The notes beneath the pieces were generated by a model. It worked only from the letters and a program-made list of their open reading frames with translations, did no database searches and was not told where the DNA came from. DNA of 64,000 nucleotides from Streptomyces sp. DH41 (GTDB taxonomy: Bacteria > Actinomycetota > Actinomycetes > Streptomycetales > Streptomycetaceae): positions 1 through 64,000 of the forward strand of contig NZ_JARVKY010000030.1 in assembly GCF_029813785.1 (NCBI RefSeq). Direction: 5' to 3'. Below, piece after piece: positions 57,641 through 64,000 of this stretch. How positions within the stretch are numbered: the stretch's first letter is position 1; each line of letters opens with the position of its first letter. Both the position numbers and the translations under genes were made by a program.

Positions 57641-59394
57641 TGAGCGGCGACAAGAACAAGCCGGATCTCCACCAGGAGGAGCGGCAGGACGCCCTGGCGC
57701 AGAACGGCGTGCTGGACGCGGTCATGACGATGACCAAGATCGTCCCGTTCGGTTCGGTCAGGGGTGTCCGCTTCGGCTCCACGAGCTTCGAGAACCACGA
57801 GCTCAATCAGATGATCGACATCGTCGAGTCCGCCAACCCGGAACTCCTGGAGTCCGCCGGCCGCGCCCTCGTCGACGCCCGAGACGCCATCAAGGAGGCG
57901 GCCACAGAACTCAGGACCAACCTCGGTGGCGACCTCGACTGGAAGGGCGAGGCACGCAACGCCTTCTCCGACTGGCGAGACAGTCTGGTCAAGACCGCCG
58001 AAGGTGTCGCGGACTACGCCGACATCATCGGAACCCAGGTCATGGCCGCGGGCACCGGCCTCGCCTCGGTCCGCAAGTCCATGCCTCCGCGCGACACTCG
58101 CCTCGTCTCGAAACGGGTGCAGGATTTCACCGAAGTGGAGAAGATCGAGACCAACGAGCAGTACACCCAGGCGGTCAAGGTGGAAAAGAACCGCCAGGAG
58201 GCCATCAACCAGATGTACCGGCTGGCGTCGTTCTACACGGTGTCAGCGGGAATGATGGGAAGCGCCGAAGAGCCGGTGTTCCCCAAGATGCCGGATGCGG
58301 GGGTCCCCAAGCCAACTCCGGGCTCCATCCGCTCAGACCCACCTGGCGTCGGCAACGCGTCACTTACGTCCCCCAGCAGTGCTCCTACCGAGCATCACCA
58401 GTCCTCGCCGACCGGTGAAGTAGGGCGGGCGTCCGCGATCGAGCAGCAATTGTCTGCCAGGGAGTCATCTGAGCCTGCCGCTCTCCCGAAGCGGCCCGTG
58501 GGGACAGAGATCAACAGTGTCGGTACGCTGCCGCCGCAAGAGGCGGTGAAGCCGATCAATGCTGCGCCACCGTCGATGACCGGTCCCACCGCTCCGGCAG
58601 GGCCCGTTCCGCCCATGGCTCCGAGTGCGATCCCGCCCACCGCGCGCGGACTCTTGGGGCGCGCCACAGGACCCGGCGGTGGGGCCGTGTCCAAGGTCTC
58701 ACCACCAGTACGGGGGCGAGTGGGGGGACCGATGGGCCCGGACTCGGCGTCACGCACAGGTGCTGGCCCCTTGGGCCAGACCCCCCGTGGCGTGACGCCA
58801 GGGCCCATGGGCAGCCGTGGGACAGGACCGCTAGGGCAAGCGGCGCGAACCGCCCCGCCTGGGCAGGGTGAGGGACGCGCTCCTGGCCCCATGGGGCGTG
58901 GCATCGTTGGGGGCACGCCGAGGCCCGGGGCGCCGGCACCCGGACCGGCCGGTGGCGGGTTCCCGCGGGGGCCAGTGAACGGAACGCAGGCTACGCCGTC
59001 CGGGCGTAGTGCTGGACGTAATCCCGATGGTGTTGTTGGGGGACGTTCCGTTCCCAGCGCCATGCCGGGAAGCAACGCCTCCAAGCTGCCGCGTGGCACG
59101 GTCATTGGCGGGGAGGGCACATCTGCTCAGCGTCCGGCAGGGCAGAGGCCAGGCCAGCGTGGAGTGATCGGGGCGCCCGCCCCGGCGCCGCGTACAGGAG
59201 AGGCATCTCGTCGCCCCGCTGCCAACCCTGACGGGGTTGTCGGAGCGCCGAACGGGAGAACCTCCGGTACGGGTAACGGTGGTTCGACTCCCCGACGTCC
59301 CGCTGCACCACGTGGTGGAGCGGGGAACCAGGGGTCCTACGAGGGCCGTTCGCGTCGAGATAGGCGACGTGACAACCAGGCCACGACCGACTGA
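57640..59394 (+). CDS. ESX-locus protein with WXG-like N-domain and Gly/Pro-rich tail
   Basis: 584 aa. The first ~210 residues are helical with LDWKGEARNAFSDWRDSL, a WxG-like turn between helices, as in ESX substrates. The remaining ~370 residues are Gly/Pro-rich, low complexity, with recurring NPDGVVG, GPLGQ and G(T/V)IG units and an Arg-rich end (YEGRSRRDRRRD). No signal peptide or membrane helix. Positions between the first promoter and the second mycosin suggest an exported PPE-like or EspB-like protein, possibly cut by a mycosin. Not assignable to a named family from sequence alone. Confidence 0.75.
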   Translation: MSGDKNKPDLHQEERQDALAQNGVLDAVMTMTKIVPFGSVRGVRFGSTSFENHELNQMIDIVESANPELLESAGRALVDARDAIKEAATELRTNLGGDLDWKGEARNAFSDWRDSLVKTAEGVADYADIIGTQVMAAGTGLASVRKSMPPRDTRLVSKRVQDFTEVEKIETNEQYTQAVKVEKNRQEAINQMYRLASFYTVSAGMMGSAEEPVFPKMPDAGVPKPTPGSIRSDPPGVGNASLTSPSSAPTEHHQSSPTGEVGRASAIEQQLSARESSEPAALPKRPVGTEINSVGTLPPQEAVKPINAAPPSMTGPTAPAGPVPPMAPSAIPPTARGLLGRATGPGGGAVSKVSPPVRGRVGGPMGPDSASRTGAGPLGQTPRGVTPGPMGSRGTGPLGQAARTAPPGQGEGRAPGPMGRGIVGGTPRPGAPAPGPAGGGFPRGPVNGTQATPSGRSAGRNPDGVVGGRSVPSAMPGSNASKLPRGTVIGGEGTSAQRPAGQRPGQRGVIGAPAPAPRTGEASRRPAANPDGVVGAPNGRTSGTGNGGSTPRRPAAPRGGAGNQGSYEGRSRRDRRRDNQATTD

Positions 59395-59422
59395 CCGGAC
59401 AGAAGCGAGGACAGGCACCAGC

Positions 59423-60700
59423 ATGTTGTCAGGTTTCAGCCGACACACCAGGCGGACCGCATCTCCTGTGAGGCGATACAACAGAGGACGGGCTTCGGTC
59501 GTCTGTTCAATGTTCGGTGCCTTGGCCCTTACGTCGGCAGCGTTGGCGCCGAGCGCATTGGCGGCCGATACACAGTCCCAGCAGTGGTACTTGTCGGCGA
59601 TGAAGGCTGACGAGATGTGGAAGGTGAGTACAGGAAAGGGAGTGAAGGTGGCTGTGATCGACACGGGAGTAAACCCCGACACCCCTTCGCTCCAGGGTCA
59701 AGTGCTTACTGAAGAAGTGTCCCAAGCCCACGGTTACAAGGCGACTGAGGATTACGAAGGGCACGGCACTACCATGGCCGAACTGATTGTCGGCACTGGT
59801 GCCGGCGGCGGCCTGCAAGGCCTGGCTCCGGGGGCCAAAATCGTACCTTATCGGGTCGCTTTGCAGGGTCTGGAAGGTGCTGAGGCAGAGAAGGCTCCCG
59901 ATGTCGCAGACGTGATCAGAGCCGTCGCTGACAGCGACGTGCAAATCATGAGCATGTCCTTTGGTGTCGATGCCGAAGATTCGGATGAGCTTGAGGCAGT
60001 CAAGTATGCCCAATCCAAGGGCAAGCTGATGATTGCGGGCACAGGAAATGACGCTGAAAAGAAAAACCTCATCGGATACCCCGCTGCCTACCCTTACGTA
60101 GTGGGCGTGGCCGCTTCGGACGAGTCCGGAAAGGTCGCGAAGTTTTCGGAGCATGGAAACTACGTCGACCTGGCAGCTCCAGGGTTGGACACGCCCGGCT
60201 GGTGCGACGAGACCTTCCGCTCCTACTGCGACCAGGGAGGAACAAGCTTCGCCACCGCCCTCACTTCCGCTTCCGCCGCCCTCATCTGGTCCGCCCACCC
60301 CGACTGGACCGCCAACCAGGTCCTCGCCAGCCTCATCGACACCGCCGGCCGTGACTGGGCCAGGGACGACCCGAGCGTCTACCTCGGCTACGGCCTGATC
60401 CGCCCCCGTAAGGTTCTGGAGAACGCGGACTTCACGCCCGCAGCGGCAAACACCGATCCTCTGGCCAGGGAGAACGCCACCGGCGTCCTCGACGAATCGG
60501 GCAACCCGGTGGCCTCTTCGACCGCACCGTCGCCCCAGCCTTCGAAGGAGGCATCGGGCAGCAAGGCCCAACAACCCGTGGCCTCCGAGAAGGACACCTC
60601 CGACAACACCACCTTGTGGGTAGCGCTCGGAGCCGTGGCGGCAGTGCTCGTGATCGGAGGCGGTGCCTTCGCCGTGGTCCGCTCCCGACGAGGCGCCTGA
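59423..60700 (+). CDS. Mycosin-type S8 serine protease, second copy
   Basis: Second subtilisin-like protease (425 aa) of the locus. Signal peptide (LALTSAALAPSALAAD), catalytic Asp in VAVIDTGVN, His in EGHGTTMAEL and Ser in GGTSFATALTSA. A Ser/Pro linker and C-terminal helix (TLWVALGAVAAVLVIGGGAFAVV) with RSRR anchor it. The first half of the gene uses codons such as TTG, GTG-CTT-ACT-GAA and TAT that are unusual here, while from about 60150 onward the composition is typical of the genome. Starts at ATG 59423. Its relation to the first mycosin is loose. Confidence 0.9.
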   Translation: MLSGFSRHTRRTASPVRRYNRGRASVVCSMFGALALTSAALAPSALAADTQSQQWYLSAMKADEMWKVSTGKGVKVAVIDTGVNPDTPSLQGQVLTEEVSQAHGYKATEDYEGHGTTMAELIVGTGAGGGLQGLAPGAKIVPYRVALQGLEGAEAEKAPDVADVIRAVADSDVQIMSMSFGVDAEDSDELEAVKYAQSKGKLMIAGTGNDAEKKNLIGYPAAYPYVVGVAASDESGKVAKFSEHGNYVDLAAPGLDTPGWCDETFRSYCDQGGTSFATALTSASAALIWSAHPDWTANQVLASLIDTAGRDWARDDPSVYLGYGLIRPRKVLENADFTPAAANTDPLARENATGVLDESGNPVASSTAPSPQPSKEASGSKAQQPVASEKDTSDNTTLWVALGAVAAVLVIGGGAFAVVRSRRGA

Positions 60701-60783
60701 AGACGCCCTCGCAACCGACCCTCACCACCACGCCGTGACACACACGACAACGCGTCACCGCACTCACGAAAGGGACTGCCGAA

Positions 60784-61125
60784 ATGGCTGACGGCCGCAA
60801 GCTTTACGAGGCCCAGGTACAGAAGCTCCAGACCAACGTCATCGACCGTTACGACTCGATCAGGCAGTCTCTCGCCCAGCTCCAGGGGACGATCGACATG
60901 ATCGAGAAGCACTGGACGGGGCAGGGCGCCATCGCCTTCGACAAGAAGCAGACGGAGATCAACAACCACATGGCCTCGATCGGCCGGATGCTGGACGACT
61001 TCCTCGAGGGCATCCAGCTGAACAAGGCCGACAAGCAGAAGCTCGAGGACCAGATCGAGGCGGACGTCACCAAGATCTCGGTGGAAGACCTTGGTGGAAA
61101 GACCTCGGCGCTCAACAGCTACTGA
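60784..61125 (+). CDS. esxB: WXG100-family protein, EsxB-like
   Basis: 113-aa WXG100 protein, a secreted helical hairpin. Helix 1 (LYEAQVQKLQTNVIDRYDSIRQSL), turn KHWTGQGA, helix 2 (AFDKKQTEINNHMASIGRML). The C-terminal tail is longer than usual. AAAGGG upstream. It forms the expected heterodimer pair with the next gene 50 bp downstream. I name it by analogy with the S. coelicolor esxBA order; the A/B labels are not certain. Confidence 0.85.
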   Translation: MADGRKLYEAQVQKLQTNVIDRYDSIRQSLAQLQGTIDMIEKHWTGQGAIAFDKKQTEINNHMASIGRMLDDFLEGIQLNKADKQKLEDQIEADVTKISVEDLGGKTSALNSY

Positions 61126-61175
61126 CGCGGGCTTTTCAAAATCGGCCTGCTGACTCTCAACGGAACGAGGAAGAC

Positions 61176-61478
61176 ATGCCCGGAGCACACTACGACGAGC
61201 TCGCCGTCACCTACGGCACCATGGACGCGCTCGCCACTGAACTCGGTACCCAGGCCAAGAAGCTCGAGGAGGACCTCGAGGCCCTCAAGAAGGCCGTGCT
61301 CGACGCGGCCGCGGGCTGGGGCGGCGAGGCGTACGAGGAATTCACCAAGAAGACCAAGGAGTGGGACCGCCACGCCTCCGGCATCCACCAGGCCCTGGTC
61401 AGCATCGGCCAGCGCGTCGGCACCGCCGGCGGTGACTACCGCGGTGGCGACCTGAAGGGCGCCAGCTACTTCCTGTAG
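61176..61478 (+). CDS. esxA: WXG100-family protein, EsxA-like, with YxxxD signal
   Basis: 100-aa WXG100 protein: helix 1 (ATELGTQAKKLEEDLEALKKAVLDAA), turn AGWGGEAYEEF, helix 2 (WDRHASGIHQALVSIGQRV). The C-terminal tail carries YRGGD (88-92), which fits the YxxxD/E secretion signal of ESX substrates. Partner of the preceding gene. A strong terminator follows, so it is the last gene of the operon. Confidence 0.88.
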   Translation: MPGAHYDELAVTYGTMDALATELGTQAKKLEEDLEALKKAVLDAAAGWGGEAYEEFTKKTKEWDRHASGIHQALVSIGQRVGTAGGDYRGGDLKGASYFL

Positions 61479-61500
61479 TAGTGCAGACGTAAGGACGCAC

Positions 61501-61553
61501 AAGCGGCACACAGGGTGGACACGCGCGGGAGGTGTCCACCCTGTGTGCCGCTT
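61501..61553. terminator. 22-bp perfect-stem terminator after the Esx genes
   Basis: Arms 61501-61522 and 61532-61553 are exact reverse complements with a 9-nt loop; the stem starts AAGCGGCACAC and ends in CCGCTT. It lies between the plus-strand Esx genes and the convergent minus-strand lipoprotein gene and can serve both. Confidence 0.93.
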
Positions 61554-61566
61554 CCTGCTGTGGTGC

Positions 61567-62127
61567 TCAGGGCGGGCAGCCGAGTTTTTCTTTGTAGGCG
61601 TCGAAGTAGGAAGGGGCAAGCCTCTCCAATAGAGGTTGCGACTCTTCGTTCCACTTCATGTCCCTAACTTCTACGGAAACGACGTCACCCTCCTTGCTGA
61701 CCCCGGGGCATGAGATAATAGTTGCCACCCCGCGATGCCAGGAGGCGTATCTGCCGCCCTTGATATACCGCACCGCTTTGAGGTCGTAGTCCTGGAAGAG
61801 ATCGCGCAGGTCATAATCGCTACCGTGCCATGTGGCGTCACTGATCACGGAGTCGTTTCCGTCCACGTACATGTGGCAGAATTGGCCTTCCGTAAGGTTG
61901 AAGTATCCAGTGTCCTGTTTCAGCTTGTCGCCGTCGTCGAGCAGAGATTTCAAGACGTTCTTATTGGCGGGGATTCCGCAGATGTTGTCTGGGGCGTCAT
62001 ATGACAGGCCGCTGCTTGGATCGTCACAGGCGGAGAGGCTCAATGTAAGGGCGAGGGCGATGGCCAGTCTCTTCGGGGTCAAAGGAGATCTTTGTGTCCC
62101 GTGAGGCGAGGGTTGGAGGAACTTCAT
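61567..62127 (-). CDS. Small lipoprotein coupled to a large ESX-linked protein
   Basis: 186-aa lipoprotein of unknown function. The signal ends in lipobox LSAC (RLAIALALTLSLSAC). The mature part has conserved-looking Cys residues (NICGIP, QFCHMY, IISCPG, KLGCPP) that could form disulfides. The ATG at 62127 overlaps the stop of the upstream gene (ATGA) and has GGGAGA upstream. The gene has noticeably more A/T at third positions than the genome norm. Coupling suggests it serves the large protein, for example as partner or immunity protein; untested inference. Confidence 0.75.
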   Translation of the reverse strand: MKFLQPSPHGTQRSPLTPKRLAIALALTLSLSACDDPSSGLSYDAPDNICGIPANKNVLKSLLDDGDKLKQDTGYFNLTEGQFCHMYVDGNDSVISDATWHGSDYDLRDLFQDYDLKAVRYIKGGRYASWHRGVATIISCPGVSKEGDVVSVEVRDMKWNEESQPLLERLAPSYFDAYKEKLGCPP

Positions 62128-64000
62128 GACCCATCTCCCGAGGAGTTCCACTGAGCGCCATCCGAGTGGCTCACGCCTGCTTGCGTTCGAACCGCTCGCT
62201 CGATGGCCTCCTTGGTCTCTGCATCGTCTTCTCCGTGACGCACGAAGTAAGTGGTGATGGCTGCCGCAGACGCGTCCTGTGCCGCCTTTCGTCCGTCTGA
62301 ATACTCTTTCCCCGCACTGAGCTCAGCCTCATCCGTCATGTCTTTCTGAACACTCTTCACGACACTCTCGGACACATCCTCCGCCAGCCAGTTGACCGGC
62401 TCTCCCACGATGGAGAAGGGAGCAGGAATGGCTCCCGTGCCCAAGCCGACGATCCGGTTGACCCACTTCGCGTTGTCGGCCACCGCCTCGTTGTACTCCG
62501 CGTTCGTAGCCGTGTGGAAGTCGTAGATCGCGTCGGCTCTGGAGTTGCTCATCACTCCCGCGATGGCAGCACCCGGAGCGACCAGGTCCCCGACGCGTGC
62601 ACCGTCCTCCGGAGTGAGGTCCTTCCCCTCCGTCCGCAGGAAGTCCTGCACCACGTTCGCGGTGTAGGCCTGCTGCGCGGAAGTGATGGCGCTGTAGGCG
62701 TCCGGGTCCTGCCCGACGAGGCCGAGGAACTTCTGTGCCTCCCCGGAACCGAGGTTGGCGGGCTCGCCGTTGACCGGGAAGGCCTTGCTGTCCGCACTCT
62801 CGCCGTACATCGACCGCTGGAAGTCCGCGATGTAGTCAGCCGAGATGTTGCCCAGGCTGTCCCGCAGGGCGTACAGGGGACCGGTCTCCTCTTCCTTCAG
62901 GTCACCGTTCATGTTGTGCGTCAGCAGATCCGGGTTCTGGGCGAACTTCTCCACGATGTCGTGGACCAGTTTCGCCTGTGCGTCGCTGTGCTTGACGGAC
63001 GGGTCGATCGTGTCAGTGTCGTACGGGCGGCCCGTCGCCGCAGCCTCCAAGGCGTGGCCCAGTGCGTTCGGGCCGAAGTTGAGTGCCTTCTTCGCCGCTT
63101 CCTCATCCGCGAGGACGTTGTGGCTGTTCGTGTCGATCACCCACTCGAAGTCCTTTGTGGTGAAAAGGTCGAGGTAGGACTTGAAGTCGGGCTTCTCTCC
63201 GGACTTGACCGTGCCGTCGTCGTGGTACGCAGTCGGCGTCTGCGTGAAGAACTGCTCCGCTGCCTCAGGACTGTGCCCCAGTGCCTCGAGCACGCTGTTG
63301 AGCGGTGCGTTTCCGGTGCCCAGCTTGCCGGAGGGGTTGAACCCGTAGCCGTCGTCACTGCCGGCCGGCTTGTTCGCCATGAAACGGTACGGATCGTCCT
63401 GGTGAAGCTGTGTGACGTGCTCCGCGATGGGAGTCAGGAACGCGGGATCGTAGTTCCCGTAGCGGAGGAGGCCGCCCAGTACCTGGTATCCGTACGGCTT
63501 GTTCATCATGCCGCGGTCCCACTCGATCTCCTGAGTGCCCAGCTTGCGGAACTCCGAGCCCCACCACGAGGGCAGGTGCTGCCGGTCGCCTTTGAGGCTC
63601 TGCGGCGTGTACGGGTCGGTCGCGTTGGCCAGAGCATGGCCCATGTACTTCTGCAGGTCCTGTACGCCGCTCAACCGGGTCTTCGAGGCGTCTCCGCTCG
63701 TACCGTCGATCGACATGGCACCGTAGAACTCGAGTGTCTGCCTCGGGCCGCCGAGGCCCTGGAAGAACTCCGTGGCGAACTCGCCGTCCTTCTCGCGTCC
63801 GTTGTGTCGCAGCAGCCTGTTCAGTTCGGCCAGCTCTCGGCCGGTCATGCCCTCGCGCTTCTCCGCGAGTTCCAGCGCGCGTTCGACCTGGGCGTCGTTG
63901 AGCGAGTCGTAGGTCGCATGGCCGGCGTTGTAGGGGTCGTTCCCGTGGGTTCGGGCGAGCGCCAGCTTGGTGGACGCGTCGATGTCCCTGGCGTGCGCGA
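62124..64000 (-). CDS. Large ESX-linked protein, 5' end beyond window (DUF6571-like)
   Basis: At least 625 codons, open to the window edge. The upstream in-frame segment reads through 63849-64000 (ARDIDASTKLALARTHGND and onward) without a stop, so the ATG at 63846-63848 is internal. Recognisable segments are TREL-type repeats (MTGRELAELNRLLRHNG), DGTSGDASKTRLSGVQDLQ, PYGYQVLGGLLRYGNYDPAF, and a hydrophobic turn TGAIPAPFSIVGEPVNWL near the C-terminus. This matches the large Streptomyces proteins I associate with DUF6571 near ESX loci, with moderate certainty. No function is assigned; its partner is the downstream lipoprotein. Confidence 0.7.
   Translation of the reverse strand, partial: AHARDIDASTKLALARTHGNDPYNAGHATYDSLNDAQVERALELAEKREGMTGRELAELNRLLRHNGREKDGEFATEFFQGLGGPRQTLEFYGAMSIDGTSGDASKTRLSGVQDLQKYMGHALANATDPYTPQSLKGDRQHLPSWWGSEFRKLGTQEIEWDRGMMNKPYGYQVLGGLLRYGNYDPAFLTPIAEHVTQLHQDDPYRFMANKPAGSDDGYGFNPSGKLGTGNAPLNSVLEALGHSPEAAEQFFTQTPTAYHDDGTVKSGEKPDFKSYLDLFTTKDFEWVIDTNSHNVLADEEAAKKALNFGPNALGHALEAAATGRPYDTDTIDPSVKHSDAQAKLVHDIVEKFAQNPDLLTHNMNGDLKEEETGPLYALRDSLGNISADYIADFQRSMYGESADSKAFPVNGEPANLGSGEAQKFLGLVGQDPDAYSAITSAQQAYTANVVQDFLRTEGKDLTPEDGARVGDLVAPGAAIAGVMSNSRADAIYDFHTATNAEYNEAVADNAKWVNRIVGLGTGAIPAPFSIVGEPVNWLAEDVSESVVKSVQKDMTDEAELSAGKEYSDGRKAAQDASAAAITTYFVRHGEDDAETKEAIERAVRTQAGVSHSDGAQWNSSGDGS

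Noticed and set aside
63846..63848. ATG at 63848 as start of the large protein
   Set aside because: The frame stays open from there to the window edge with protein-like residues, so the gene is cut by the window.

Overview
The window is chromosomal DNA of a Streptomyces or very close relative. It has very high GC, strong G/C bias at third codon positions, many GTG starts, translationally coupled ATGA/GTGA overlaps, Tat signal peptides, and two blocks with gene order familiar from actinobacterial chromosomes: dxr-rseP-ispG-GNAT-proS and rimP-nusA-ylxR-infB-ylxP-rbfA-truB-(STAND gene)-ribF. No rRNA, tRNA, insertion sequence, prophage or CRISPR array was seen.

Region 1 (1-17.0 kb) looks like a plant-glucan utilisation locus, most probably for xyloglucan. 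A divergently transcribed GH3 glycosidase (minus) faces a plus-strand run: Tat/lipoprotein sugar-binding protein, two permeases (no ATPase, so presumably served by a shared MsiK-type ATPase), GH74 xyloglucanase, GH42 beta-galactosidase, GH95 alpha-L-fucosidase and a secreted GH12 endoglucanase. A LacI-family regulator lies at the far end (15762-16775). The palindrome TCGAAGCGCTTCGA occurs at the GH3 promoter, at the binding-protein promoter and upstream of the regulator, with a degenerate fourth copy, so the locus carries its own inferred regulon. A PAPS-type sulfotransferase sits between the hydrolases and the regulator.

Region 2 (17.1-41.9 kb) is core metabolism and information processing: a long acyl-CoA dehydrogenase, the MEP-pathway enzymes Dxr and IspG flanking the site-2 protease RseP, two acetyltransferases, prolyl-tRNA synthetase, then a minus-strand trio (degenerate APH-like kinase, ferritin-like DUF4439 protein, lipoprotein) and the nusA-infB translation cluster through ribF. 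Embedded between truB and ribF is a 1389-aa protein with a trypsin-like domain whose catalytic residues appear lost, followed by a P-loop STAND-type ATPase and a long repeat-like C-terminus.

Region 3 (41.9-48.0 kb) is a complete peptide/nickel-type ABC uptake operon on the minus strand (binding protein, two permeases, two ATPases). Its binding protein is apparently held by a C-terminal membrane helix instead of a lipobox.

Region 4 (48.3-64 kb) is part of a type VII (ESX) secretion locus. An EspI-like proline-rich MinD/ParA ATPase, an unknown 282-aa protein and EccE are on the minus strand. EccB and a mycosin are divergent on the plus strand. They are followed by an operon of two unusual candidate substrates, a second mycosin with mosaic base composition and two WXG100 proteins, ended by a 22-bp perfect-stem terminator. 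Beyond it a small lipoprotein and a large protein running off the window edge are translationally coupled on the minus strand. EccC and EccD are not in the window.
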